This document shows positions 1-10,952 of a stretch of 64,000 bases of DNA, in pieces. Within the stretch, counting starts at the first letter, position 1. Each line of letters begins with the position of its first letter. This DNA comes from Telmatactis stephensoni (taxonomy: Eukaryota > Cnidaria > Anthozoa > Actiniaria > Isophelliidae): NCBI GenBank assembly GCA_029948255.1, contig JALIZF010001675.1, forward strand, positions 425,001-489,000, given 5' to 3'. The notes under the pieces are model-generated. The model searched no databases. It saw only the letters and a list, made by a program, of their open reading frames with translations, and had not been told where the DNA came from. A program made the translations under genes and the position numbers.

Positions 1-460
1 GACACGACACGACACCGGCAACTCAATACAACACAACACACCACAACAACACATGACTCAACATTAAAACTGACAACACAACAGAAAACAGTTCAACACC
101 CAACACAACTTACACATTGTAGTACAACATACCACGTGACAACACAACGCAACTAAACACAGCACAACAACCACAATAACAGGTGACAAGACAACACACA
201 GCGCGCACAGCACAAATGCACCACAACACGAAACAACACATCATAACGCATCACAAACTGTTAAAATGTTTATAATACTCCGATGAAGTCCAAACGAGCC
301 ATTTGAAATGAAATATATTTTGCACAGCACAACACAAATTACACCACAACACGAAACAACACAACACAACGCAACAAACTGTTATATAATGTTGATAGTA
401 CTCCGACAAACTCCATACAAGCCGAGTATTATATTTGCCATATAAATGAAATATTTTTTT
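1..460. repeat. A/C-rich low-complexity tract with a diverged direct repeat
   Basis: The stretch is dominated by CAACACAAC-type words. A roughly 110-bp segment occurs twice as diverged direct copies, about 230-320 and 350-460. Each copy runs from CGAAACAACAC through CAAACTGTTA and a TACTCCGA motif to an AAATGAAATAT end. It lies in the intron immediately upstream of the first visible LIMPETin exon. No coding potential is seen. Confidence 0.7.
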
Positions 461-469
461 ACATTTTAG

Positions 470-1721
470 AAAAGTTTGCACGTACTGCAAATGCCCACGC
501 GAGAATCATGACGTCACAGCCGAAAATGAAGTCAACTCTGGAATTAACGGCATCCAGGTCAAAATCCATGGACTGAACTTAGACGACAATAATGGTTATG
601 GATCCGATGAAGACCTTCCACCCCCTCCCCCACCGGCCATGACGATCTACCAGGATGATGGCCAGTTTGATGATTTCCCGGATTTATCTTCAATCGAAAA
701 TGATGCGATGTCAAGCTTACCTGCACCTCCAGTCTTCAATGACTCCAGGCCATCGTCTTCTAAGAAGTATTTGTGGTATCCGCCTGGGTTGAATTCTAGT
801 CAGGTAATAGCCTGTGCACAGCCGTTACCAACTCCTCCTTTTTTGCGTGGAAAACTTTCCCCGCAGGGGAGGAGGGTTGGGTAACAGCTGTATACAGGTT
901 AGTTAGGTAAAGGAGTAGCTTAATTGAGAATGTAACTATGCGTCGTATTTTTTAATTGAGAATGTAACTATGGGTCGTATTTTTTAGGGTGAAAGTCATT
1001 CTCCACCCCTCCCTTGCTCCCCGTCCCTCAAGCCAACACGTATCGCGTCTTTTTCGTGCTTTGGCCGATGATTGCTAATTGTGTTTTAGTATAAAGAGTC
1101 AAGAGTGCATGACCACGAAAATGAGACTCGGTGAGACCACAACAAATGCCCCGCATTTCAGATATTTTTAGAGGCCCGTTCCAACGAATTCAGGTCCTGT
1201 GTGTGGGACATTTAATTGAATGCTCAGAAGAATTTTGGGTCACAATCTACGCCCTAATTAATGCTTAAGAATGCGTCAAATCACAAGTAAAAACTTATCA
1301 AAATTGTCTATACCCACAATAGATGGAATGCGAAGGAGACTACCCACAAGTCAGCTAAGTCAAATTCCCGACGGTGGGGATAAACAGAGAGATCAAATGC
1401 TCCACATATGCCCATGGTTTCCTTCCCCTTCATGGCTTAACATTGATATAGGTGCAAGTAATTACGTTAACTAAGTCATCGTTACCAATCCTTCACCAGG
1501 TTGATGCCTACTTCAGAGAACTGCCCCAAGAAAAGGTTCCATTACCTGGAACTTCTGGAATGAAATATTACGAGGAACAACTTACTTATCAAAATCCACC
1601 ACAAGACAAGTTGACTTCTGATGTACCCCCTGCACAAAAAGAGGGTGTGGCACAATTCTGGAGGAAAGAAGACCACACCAAAGGCGTTGGAGTTGTCAAA
1701 GTACCTTTTGGAAACAAACAG
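470..1721 (+). CDS. LIMPETin exons for the Cys motif, linker and PET domain
   Basis: Exon 470-803 follows ACATTTTAG and opens with the motif VCTYCKCPRENHDV, matching the N-terminal CxxCxCxxExHDV motif of testin-family proteins. A linker rich in Asp, Ser and Pro follows (a run of six prolines), then the PET start KKYLWYPPGLNSSQ. Exon 1500-1721 continues in phase 0 with VDAYFRELPQEKVPLPGTSG, the hallmark PET sequence, and ends near VKVPFGNKQ. PET domains are usually protein-interaction modules found N-terminal to LIM arrays. The PET domain is split by the intron at 804-1499, exactly after the PPGL...Q strand. Confidence 0.85.
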
Positions 1722-4700
1722 GTATTTGAACTGGTTTAACAAGTTGTTTTAATGAGAATGTACAGCTACTTGAAACCGGTATTTGAACTGGTTGAACAGG
1801 TTTGTGTTGATTAACATACAGCTATTTGAAACTGGTCTTTGAACCGGTTTAGGGGTTTGTGTTGATCGACACTGAACGACACATTTATTGTGTATGAATG
1901 GAAAAAGACACGTCATATATGGCATTACGTACAATTTCCAGTATTCTTGTTAACTGGAAACGTATAGGTTCGAATTTACATTTCAGTCATTTTCTTGTCC
2001 AATTCTATCCGTGTTGTATTTACTGAGGAATTCAGTATTCTTTGGGCTTTCTGTCGACTTCTTGTTGTGAATAGTATCCTTTTCTTCTTTCCTCCCTCAG
2101 CCTCCTTCCCTCCTTCCTTCCATTAGTTCGTTTGTCCGTTCGTTCGTTTGTCCTTCTTTCCATCCAATCATTTATTTTCTTATTCATTTATTTTATTTCA
2201 GCGTTGCTTCCGCTGCAGCAGGCCTATTCTACGTAGTGAACCAGCAGTAATTGCTGAAAACATCGGCGAAGAAGCAGTGTATCACCCAGCCTGCTTTTCA
2301 TGTGAGACCTGTGACGAGCTTCTTCTCAACTTGGTTTACTTCCGAGGTGAAGATGAGGTCTACTGTGCACGACACCACGCTGAACTTACTAAACAACGAT
2401 GTGGAGGCTGTGATGAGGTAGGAATACTTTTGTAGTCGATCCTATACTGAAGACTGTTTCTCCAAAGACCAGACAACACACACAGTCATTCTGAGATTCA
2501 AAATTGTGCGCCGTTTCGAGAAGCGAAGCATTCAAAGTTTTTAGCAGGTCAAGTCACCTAAAAACAAGTAAGCAACAATGGGCGTAAGAAATGGGCAACT
2601 CTCTATTGTTGCATTGTGGCCCTTCATTTTCAACACATTAGCATGTCATGTCGACTTTCAAACTGAAATACATCAACTCATGGATAATATGCTTTTAAAA
2701 TAGAATGTTCAAAAATTCCATTTTGAAGCATAGTTTATTTGATGTGGAAAGGTTTCATCCAATCGTAAGCGTTCAACACAATAGCCAAGAGAGGCTTCAG
2801 ATTTGTCATGCATCTTCTATACAGTGTATAGAAGATGCATGACAAATCTGAAGCCTCTCTTGGCATGTAATTTTTGCTACATTAAAACCTAGGAATGCCG
2901 TTTTACTAAAACGGAATTTGATAAAAGGTTCATTATAACATATTTGAGATATAACGCGCACGCTGATTGGCTGGCTACCATGAACCAATGAGAGGGGTAG
3001 TTTGAACAGTATCACATCTAGCACGTTTCTGCATTCCTTGCCGTTACCTTTGCTTGTTCTTATTCGGCGCATCTTTAATTATCCTTTTGGTTCCTCTACA
3101 GTTGATATTTTCTGGTGAATACACAGTGGCCATGAACAGAAGCTGGCATCTTGGTCACTTCCGGTGTCAGCGGTGTGATTCCAGCATAACAGGTAACAAA
3201 ACTTATCGATGTTGTATCTAATATTCTATGTTATTGTATATAAAAGAAATAGAAACTTGCCTGCTGTGCTGTGTGCAGATTTAGAGCACTTGGGGATTGA
3301 TCAGAACACTCGAGAAGGGTTGAGAAGCACGAGGCGTGGCCGTGCTCTGATCAGTCCCCGCGTGCTCTAAATCTGCACACAGCACGCGCGCGCGTTTTCT
3401 GTTTCTTTAATATAATACGAACATAATACGGATATCTTCTTTATAACGGAAGACAGGTATCTATGCCTGGAATCTCCACACATTTCCTTGTGAATAAAAT
3501 CTCTGTTAAACAGACACACATATGTACGTATATGTAATGCGGACGTCTTTCATTAATGATGATCAAGTTTGTACCTATCTTACGTGAAGATTAGTGAAAT
3601 TGCGCTTTGCGATGCTACAATAAACGTAAAGAGCACGTCCACACAGTACCCTTTCCCTCCTTCGTTGCTATGTCTAAAGCTACAATAAGCTACAGAGATT
3701 ACTAGGAAGTCCAAATCAAGTGCGATAAGGCCTCTGGTTAGTAGATAGCTAAACAACTCTTGCTCATTACCAAATTAAAGATCTTGCGTAAAGTTAGAAA
3801 GAGATAAATCAGTATTTACTCTTCTGAGACCATGTGACGTGTTTTCTAGGCAAGCAGTTCATCGTGCTAAAGGACAAGCCAGTGTGTAATGACTGCTTCA
3901 GAGACTCTTATGCGCATGAGTGTGACGCATGCGGTCAAAAGATTGGACCTGAGTGCCGTGACATTACTTCTGATGATAAAAGGTAAATTGATATATTGGA
4001 ATTTTTGAAGTTGATGTATATTTATAACATAACATTCTATTTTAACGTCCATACCCAGACGGTTATGACGTCACGTCCCCAAAACAGATTTGACGTTCAA
4101 CCGACATGATGACGTCATTTCAAAATATAACGTCAGATCATTTATCACACACGATGACGTTTCGCTCAAAAATGACGTCATTTGAAATGGCGTAACATAC
4201 GTAAAAATGTCACCGCCAAATGACGGTTTACACTTCATGATGTCATTTCAAAATTTGACGTCACATTTATCATATACAATGACGTTTCAAATAAGGTACT
4301 AATGATTACATAAGGGAAATGACGTCATCACTATATGGCACGTCATGTGTCGCACATACTACAAATTACAAAAGGAGACGGCGAGTGAACTAGTCTGGGC
4401 TGCGTCGGTGTATAAAATGGGGGGGGGGGGGGGGAACTTGTAATACCGTAAGTAAGTTATCTCCGTTTTTACGGCGTTTCAAGTTTCTATTCATCCCATA
4501 CTACAAACTATATTGATATAGTTCTTTCATGTTTATATTTTGAATGTAATTGTTTTTGTAGGCACTGGCATGACTTTTGTTTCAAGTGTGACCTCTGTCA
4601 CCGTCCTCTCCAGTCAGATGGTAAGTTCACCTTTTACAAGGACAAGACGCTCTGCACCACTTGCTACGCGACAAACTACCAAAAAGCCTGCAAAGCTTGC

Positions 4701-5214
4701 AACAAACCAATCGATTCGGGGGGATCACGACTCGAATACAACGGCAACTACTGGCATGAAGAATGCTTCAAGTGTAAAATTTGCTCTAAGGAGATTGGAA
4801 CCAGTGGCTTTGTTCCCAAAGATGATGATTTCTACTGCCCCTCGTGCTTTCAGAACGAAGTTTTCCAAGCGCTGCGCTGGCTGTGGTGAGCCCTTGCTTG
4901 AAGGAGGCGTACTTTATGGTGGTCAAACCTGGCACAGAACCTGTTTTACCTGTCATTACTGCCACCGCTCGCTCGCGGCCAACGCGTTCTCGGTGCGCGA
5001 TGGTCTTCGGTACTGTATGGAGTGCTATGGTAAGTTTTACGCCAAGCAGTGCGAGATTTGTATGAAGCCGATTGTCGGGGGTGAATACTATACTCTAGAC
5101 GAAGCGAATTTTCACAAGGATTGCTTCATGTGCAGTCGCTGCTCGCGGTCTCTCGCAAGTGAAGGATTCGTCCGAGAGGGAATGGAACTGCTCTGCGCCA
5201 ACTGCGCTGATTAA
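470..5214 (+). CDS. LIMPETin-like protein (PET domain plus six LIM domains), 5' partial, one-base frameshift in last exon
   Basis: Visible exons are 470-803, 1500-1721, 2202-2417, 3102-3192, 3850-3982 and 4562-5214 (TAA stop at 5212-5214). All introns are GT-AG and the phases join correctly. Removing one extra base near 4860, the visible part encodes about 548 residues. Domain order is a testin-type Cys motif (CTYCKCPRENHD), an acidic and proline-rich linker, a PET domain and six LIM domains. PET plus six LIMs is the architecture of LIMPETin (Drosophila Limpet, C. elegans LIM-9). Testin has PET plus three LIMs, and FHL proteins have four and a half LIMs without PET. Relatives are actin- or muscle-attachment-associated scaffold proteins; that role is inferred here. 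The start codon and first exon(s) are outside the window. Each LIM finger carries its Cys/His zinc ligands. No strong AATAAA follows the stop within about 2 kb; a variant AATATA occurs near 5801. Confidence 0.85.
2202..3982 (+). CDS. LIMPETin exons for LIM1, LIM2 and the start of LIM3
   Basis: Exon 2202-2417 encodes LIM1, beginning RCFRCSRPIL, with HPACFSCETC in the middle and YCARHH as the last ligands, as in testin LIM1. It runs into CGGCDE, the start of LIM2. Exon 3102-3192 continues LIM2 (WHLGHFRCQRC). Exon 3850-3982 finishes LIM2 (CNDCF) and starts LIM3 (CDACGQKIGPEC). The LIM2 ligand series C..C, H..C, C..C, C..C is complete. Intron phases are 0, 1 and 2, matching at each junction. Confidence 0.85.
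2784..2864. repeat. Perfect 40-bp palindrome with one-base spacer
   Basis: Positions 2784-2823 and 2825-2864 are exact reverse complements, separated only by G2824. The left arm begins GCCAAGAGAGGCTTC. The repeat sits in the intron between LIM1 and LIM2 exons of the LIMPETin gene. It could be a foldback remnant, an inverted micro-duplication or an assembly artefact. Confidence 0.9.
3235..3416. repeat. MITE-like imperfect inverted repeat
   Basis: The left arm includes GTGCAGATTTAGAGCAC (about 3272-3288) and the right arm GTGCTCTAAATCTGCAC (about 3362-3378). Outer arms include TATATAAAAGAAATAGAAAC on the left and GTTTCTTTAATATAAT on the right. The total length of about 180 bp, foldback structure and intronic position suit a small non-autonomous DNA element. 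No target duplication was assigned. Confidence 0.65.
4066..4327. repeat. Degenerate tandem array with five TGACGTCA octamers
   Basis: Perfect TGACGTCA palindromes start at 4066, 4110, 4173, 4256 and 4320. Several TGACGTTT or AACGTCA half-sites lie between them, in an array of TGACGTCATTTCAAAAT-like units. The octamer is identical to the CREB/ATF binding site. The array is in the last LIMPETin intron. Spacing is irregular (44, 63, 83 and 64 bp), so this may be only a decayed minisatellite. Confidence 0.7.
4562..5214 (+). CDS. LIMPETin last exon: rest of LIM3, LIM4-LIM6, with frameshift
   Basis: The exon starts after TTTTTGTAG and reads HWHDFCFKCDLCHRPL (LIM3), then LIM4 (CKACNKPID, WHEECFKCKIC, YCPSC). 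Reading on without correction gives a stop TGA at 4887-4889 after VFQALRWLW. The downstream frame, TTT TCC AAG from 4861, encodes two more perfect LIM domains: LIM5 (CAGCGEPLLEGG, WHRTCFTCHYC, YCMEC) and LIM6 (CEICMKPIVGG, FHKDCFMCSRC, LCANC), ending at TAA. Dropping one base gives the standard eight-residue LIM-LIM linker between the last Cys of LIM4 and the first Cys of LIM5 (FQNEFSKR). So the break is one extra base, not a missing exon. Confidence 0.85.
4857..4889 (+). other. One-base insertion (frameshift) between LIM4 and LIM5
   Basis: The frame changes between GAA (4857-4859) and TTT (4861-4863), leaving G4860 extra. No GT-AG intron could fit in this interval. The uncorrected frame stops at 4887. 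Because both downstream LIM domains are intact with all zinc ligands and a clean stop, a sequencing or assembly error at a GAAGTTTT run, or a recent allele, is more likely than an old pseudogene. Confidence 0.8.
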
Positions 5215-6693
5215 CGTCACATCACCTTAGGGATTAGTGTTACCATAGCAACCAAATTTCCTTAGCAACCAGTGGTTCTTAACTGCAAATATTACTTGGC
5301 ATCTTATGTTGTATATGTTTTAGCAAGTAACGATCCTTAGAAACTAATGCTCCTTGGCAACCCATGTAACTTAGCAACCAATGCTTCTTAGCAACCTAAG
5401 ACAAAAGATAAAGAATCAATAGGAGTGGCATCAAAGAACCGAAGTAAAGAGAAACAATTGGTTTCCTTGGGATCAATGTTACCGTTTCAACCAGTAATGC
5501 GCAATGGAAGATTGTGGTAGATTCTGCTTAGTTTTGCTGATATTTGGTATATGGGGCATCGTTCCCTAAGTGATTTTCGAGAGCCCACTGATGAAACTCG
5601 AAAAATTGCAATCAAAATGGAACGTATTGCTATTGATAATGACCATGACACTCGTCCTAGTGTAGATGTATAATATATCGATGCTTTATTACGTGGTCGT
5701 ATTGATTTCAATGACACTTCCAAATATGGACTCATCAGTATGATGTCATAATACCTTATATGGTTAACTGTAGAACTTCCGTGCGTTATACTGTGATGAA
5801 TATAAAGATGACGTCACCCATGACGTAACTTGCTCCTGCAGTCCATCAAAGATTGCCGTCAACGGCTTTATTTTTGTTCTTGAGTTAAAAGTTAGATCTT
5901 AGCTAACGTAGTACACCAAGACAAAGTCACTGCGCATGCGTGATTTCGAACCTCCGTGCCGGCCCTTGCTTTATGGTACGTCGAAGTCGTGCAAAAGAGA
6001 GCCGTAGAGACAGAGACAGAGCAAGACAGTCGACAGGATCAGAGACAACGAGAGTAGTGTTAATAAGGGTTGGATACATTTAAGTTAACGTTGCAAAAGA
6101 AAAACGGCTGAGGAAAACTGTAACCGTTGTCAACTTTCATAGTCATACAAAAACAGAGTGAGTCGTGTTAGGGCGTGGACACGATGCTATTTTCAGTTCT
6201 GTAATTTTGCGAGCGACACAATAATAGCACGTATCCACCCCTGTAATATTGCGCGCAACACAATTACAGCATGTGTCCACCCCTGCAATGTTGCGTGCCA
6301 CCTTGCAGAAGAAGTTGCAAAAGTAGAACTCGATCATAAACCTGAAAATATTGCATGCCACTGTTACAAGGGTGGGACACGGTGAAACTCTGAGTTGCGC
6401 GCAGAGTTGCAGAAAAAGTTGCATAAACGGTAACATCGTTTTTACGGGCGTTTACTGGAGCTATATACTGAAATAGCGATGCGTAAAGCATTTTATCGAA
6501 GTGTCAAAGCAAGTAGGTACGCGACTCATTCACACTAGAGTAGCCATTGTTAAAACTTTCAACGTTTTCATTCTAAAATCCATTTTTTGCTGACAATTCC
6601 AGCAAATATACAATGAACGAGATTCCGAACAGATTCATGTATAAGATCTATATTAGACAACAACAAAAAACAACAACAACAACAACAAAACAA

Positions 6694-6724
<31 letters not shown>

Positions 6725-7630
6725 CAAAACAAAAACAAAACAAAAAACAATAAAAGGCAGTTGAATTTCCAAGCATCTACAGACTATTTGCAGATAACTC
6801 AAAAACAAACCTAAAAAATTTACAGATAACTTCCAGATAACTTCCAGATAAGAAAATAGTCTGTCAATGTACAATTAGTGTGTAAATTCGATTTACAGTC
6901 TATTTACAGATAATTTGCAAACCATTTACACAGTATGGAAGAGGTTCGATTTTTCTAGTGTTATATTTCGGCAATACCTATGCCATCATCAGCTAGATAA
7001 TAACATTAATTGCACATACAGATATGTTAGTCATACAGGAAGAAATTATACAGATCTTATACATAAATCTATTCGGAATCTCATTCATTTTATGTTATTA
7101 TAATCTAGATACCGGAACAACTCAATATAACCGGAGTCCTTTCTAGTGCTCAAGACAACGCCCAAACTTTTCTAACCCTGGGTACGGCGCTACCCCTTCC
7201 AAATTATGGATTTGCTTATTGAAAAATGTGTTTAAATTGTTGTTTACGGTAGGAGTTGCTCTCTAGCACAATACATGTTAGAGTATGAACTGTGAACAAC
7301 GCCTTAGCATCAAAGTATGGTGTTTTAGATAGGCAGTAGTATATTCTAAGAGTATAAATTGTTTAATGAAGCTTTAAAGTTACTAAAATTAAATCCTAAA
7401 TTTTATGTAGACTTCTGTTTATTCACGTGGATGTAGTAAGATACGAGGTTCTCCTTCAAGTACGCACGTAAAATAAACGCAGATCCGTGCGGGACGTAGT
7501 GCAGTTTGTATGTGTGCGGTTGGTGTACACCTTGATAGAATAAATATATCGATCTGCTAGAAACACCATAGTGAGTGACTGAAACATTTGCATATTCTAG
7601 CCCCTCACAATAACTCTTAGCAACGCTTCG
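5215..7630. other. 3' flank of the LIMPETin gene; no gene seen
   Basis: It starts with the untranslated region. Positions 5239-5252 read GTTACCATAGCAAC, fitting the RFX X-box consensus, and CTTAGCAACC-type words recur up to about 5400. Positions 6170-6300 carry degenerate direct repeats of a TCCACCCCTG(C/T)AATRTTGCG unit. Positions 6660-6750 are a CAAAA/CAACAA simple tract. Positions 6770-6930 repeat a TTACAGATAACTTCCAGATAA word. No conserved reading frame was found on either strand. Confidence 0.6.
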
Positions 7631-7632
7631 CT

Positions 7633-7788
7633 TAGGCCCGGTTCACTAGCGGCATAAGCATAAGCGCAAGCAACATACGCAGACTCAGTACTGCATTTAT
7701 CACCGAGGTGTGAGAAAAGACAAGCACCGCTAATGAGCAGCACCTACTGAGTCTGCGTATGCTTATGCGGTGCGAGAACCGGCCCTTA
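7633..7788. repeat. MITE with GGCCCGGTTC / GAACCGGCCC ends
   Basis: This 156-bp foldback has outer ends TAGGCCCGGTTC and GAACCGGCCCTTA. Inner arms are CGCAGACTCAGTA (about 7678-7690) and TACTGAGTCTGCG (about 7745-7757). The GCATAAGCATAAGCGCAAG motif also appears near 34240, where a related element has expanded into a minisatellite. Confidence 0.65.
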
Positions 7789-8025
7789 TCCACGAGTTGG
7801 GACCATTATTGGAGTACAGTTAATCTCAGTGAGCAATCCCTGCTCTTGGCGAATTGAAAAAATAAAAATAGACACAAATCGAAGAATAGTTTGAAAGGCA
7901 GTTACAATATATTTTTGATAGCCAGAAACGTTCTACCCTTTATTTTTGGCAAACTCGGACGTGTCTGGAAAGTGGACGCCGGGCGCTGACTCTAACTAAA
8001 AGGGAATAGATTGTCTGGAACCCAG

Positions 8026-8290
8026 ATTAATAAAAGTACTGCAGCGGCTAAATGTCTATCCACGTAATGGCCATGTCTTTGTGGATTAATAAACGTAAAC
8101 GCAAATGACCGGTGGGTGCCCAAGGTCTCTAATACAGAACTAAGCTTCACGTAAACCCAGGTTAATAAACGTACTGCAGTGGCTAAATGTCTATCCACGT
8201 AATGGCCTCTTCTGTGTGGATTAATAAACCTAAACGCAAATGATCCGGCGGGCGCTCAAGGTCTCTAGTAAAGAACTATGCTTCCGATAG
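8026..8290. repeat. Two tandem copies of a 135-bp unit
   Basis: The unit begins after CCCAG at 8026 and again at 8161. It contains GGCTAAATGTCTATCCACG and later CAAGGTCTCTA. Copies differ by scattered substitutions. There is no coding potential. Confidence 0.75.
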
Positions 8291-8578
8291 GATCGCGTGA
8301 CCTGTTTTTTTTTCATTACCGTTTATAATATGCCGTAAACTCGTACGTCACGTTTGCGTTTAAGTACCAAACGCGAAACTCCAGGCGCAAAAATACGTGA
8401 AGCGTAAGCTCTCCTCTAATTCTATGAGTGACTGGCAGCCGATTTTTCCCTGAATTTTGAACAATTGAGGAACTTTGTCATCAAACGTGAAGTGAACGAT
8501 CGTGCTGATCAGTGGGCCAGCGCACCGAAAAGTGGATGGCGCACATCACAGAATAAAGTACAGTACACTAAGGATTGT

Positions 8579-8580
<2 letters not shown>

Positions 8581-8657
<77 letters not shown>
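8581..8657. repeat. (AG)n microsatellite
   Basis: A pure AG dinucleotide run of about 77 bp in the intergenic region. It creates a spurious Arg-Glu repeat reading frame. Confidence 0.95.
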
Positions 8658-8659
<2 letters not shown>

Positions 8660-9440
8660 TAATGAGGAACTTTAAACACTTGTAAAAGTCTAATTAATGT
8701 CTTAATAGGGAAAGCGCAGCTTCAAAATCTCAGTGCGTTAGTTATAATAGTGAATAAATAATTTATAACTAAAGTAATCCAATGAACATTTTACGAATTG
8801 AAGATGGTTTTGAGTTGTCTGTCCTCTTATTTCACCATATATAGAATGTTCAAAACTCAAGTGGAATCACGAGCGCAGCCATTATTTGAGATAAAAACGG
8901 AGCAACAGAACGAGCGCGTGCGCCGAAACGCGTCAGCAGTGTGTCTGTCCTCTTATTTACACACTCTAATCAACCAATCAGATCGCGAGATTAGTATCAA
9001 GTGTTGTAAAATACGCTTTTGAGACAGTACAGTTTTCAAGCACAGAAAAGGCAAAGTTCTATCATTTAAACCAGTCTGATTTTTAATGAAGCCAAAATCA
9101 TTTTATATGACGTTTCGTGCGTGGGTGGCGTTTTCGTGGACGGAGTGCGTGGGCTACACGCATGGACGGAGTTCGTGGGCTACACGCATCGGCGAGAAGG
9201 GCGTTGACAATACTCCCACTTCTCCTGTGGAGTAAGAGCGGAACCTAACGTGGGAACTGTTAATCACAAATCCTGTTCTATTGACTGACTACGGGTGTAT
9301 GAAAAGAAAGGAAACACGGTTGATTGCCTGGTCTAATCTGGCACATCAACTCAATGTGTCATGAATTAGCATATACAGAGTCCAAAGCTTTTTCAGTAGC
9401 TCGGAGTATATGTAGCTGATATCGACTGCAGATACACTCT

Positions 9441-9640
9441 AAAGCTCGGTTCACGATTGTCGGCCCGATTGGAGTTTTATTGTTTTTTGCACTCCCTTTT
9501 CATTCAAAAAATCGGCCCGACACACGAGAAATTTGTTGCACTGCAACAGATTTTTGCGAATCGGGCCGATTTCTCTCTTTTCCCGAACGAAGCTTATCAA
9601 AAATCGGGCCGACATATCGTATCGTGTAACTGGGCCTTAA
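9441..9640. repeat. MITE with CGGCCCGATT terminal repeats
   Basis: The left end reads AAAGCTCGGTTCACGATTGT then CGGCCCGATT. The right end reads AATCGGGCCGACATATCG and then TAACTGGGCCTTAA. Two internal copies of ATCGGGCCGA-type words are also inverted. About 200 bp, no coding capacity. Confidence 0.65.
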
Positions 9641-9837
9641 TGACTCTGAAAAAAGGTTTGAAGTCGAGACTATCAGCCCAAAAAAAGTACACTGGAAATA
9701 TGCAGAAACTCGCCCAATATATATATAGCTTCAACCGAAACTTTTGTTCAAAATCATTGAGTACAATATGAGCTATTATAATGGCTTGCGCTGTAAAGAT
9801 TTATCCAGAAACGATAACTAGCTGTCAGATAGAAAAT

Positions 9838-9985
9838 AGAGTAAATTTCGCATGACTGTGAAAACGGCACGGTCACCGCACGGTATGGTTACGGTAGGAA
9901 TTTTGAATGTTTTTTTACCACATTGACAAGGTCACGGCATGCAAGACGCGGTCTGCTTCACACTCATATAAATACTATTCTAGAG
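9838..9985. repeat. MITE family A, copy 1 (degenerate)
   Basis: Core GTGAAAACGGCACGGTCAC and later CAAGGTCACGGCATGC, ending near TCACACTCATATAA. It is the same family as the elements at about 27920-28050, 55807-55937 and 60281-60420. The terminal AGAGCAG/TTTCGTATGA ends are decayed in this copy. Confidence 0.6.
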
Positions 9986-10489
9986 CTGCTGTGTACTGTC
10001 CATGTACTGTCCTATCTCTACGCGAGATTTTTCTGGAACATATTGGACCATTTGCACAATGGCGTCTTTTTACTACAACTACCAGAATGCTTTACGAATT
10101 TTCTTTCTTATTCAGATTTCTATTCCCTCCTGAGAATTGTAGAACAATTGGCACTAGTATTTCTCAAAAGAAAGTGGGCGAAGCATTGTAATAGTTGTGT
10201 ATGACGCATCATGTAAGTCGCCTTTTGTTCTGTGTTCAAGCTACGTGGAGTTCGAAGCGGCTAAGTTACAGAAAGTGTGTGTGTGTGTGTTTGGAGGCAG
10301 AGGAAGATGGGGGCGTAATTGTTGTGGGATTACAGCCATTCTACAATTAGATGCAATGTGGTTAATTATCGCCTGGGACGAATTTCGGATATGTATGTTT
10401 TGGTTAGAATCGCAATTTCGAGCTGTTTTGTCATATTATTTAACATACATCTCATTAACATGCCATATTTGCGTATATAGGCATTGCGC

Positions 10490-10762
10490 AATTGAAGAAA
10501 CGTTGTCGGGTCTAAAAACATGGAACATATAAGCTGAGACCGAATTGGTGCTTGGGATGTCAATAATAATATTCTGATTTATTCATTTACTTCGATGCAA
10601 AATGCCAAAAGCGTGTTCAGGACCTAGATTGGCGGGCCGTTTGGCTTTGATTTTTTATCGGTTGCAGCTTAAATGAATAAATCAGAATATAATTGTTGAC
10701 ATCCTATGCACCATTTCGGTCTCAGCTTCTATGTTTTTAGACCCAACAACGTTTCTTCAATA
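10490..10762. repeat. Inverted-repeat element (MITE-like), about 270 bp
   Basis: The left arm starts ATTGAAGAAACGTTGTCGG and continues through GCTGAGACCGAATTGGTGC. The right arm carries the complementary CACCATTTCGGTCTCAGC and AACGTTTCTTCAAT. The inner arms around AATAAATCAGAAT are also complementary. Arms are about 100 bp each. Confidence 0.75.
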
Positions 10763-10808
10763 GTTCCGTTTCCATTTGCTAGAGTCCGCTGAGCTTTTTG
10801 ACAAAAGG

Positions 10809-10952
10809 CGCATTTATGCAGGGTTAGCCTCCTTTTCAAGAAAGACCCATCGAAATCGATTTCTGTATTGTTCTTCGTCAAAATGTTTTGCTTTTCTCGC
10901 TGGTATTTTTGAATAATTTACCTTGACTCGAGGCTAACCCTGCGCCAATGCG
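10809..10952. repeat. Short inverted-repeat element
   Basis: GGCGCATTTATGCAGGGTTA at 10808-10827 pairs with TAACCCTGCGCCAATGCG at about 10935-10952, followed inward by GCCTCC and GAGGC. A decayed MITE-like foldback. Confidence 0.5.

Noticed and set aside
4844..5065. Alternative plus-strand frame overlapping LIM4-LIM5
   Set aside because: It lacks the LIM zinc ligands. The overlapping frame with LIM5 and LIM6 is the coding one.
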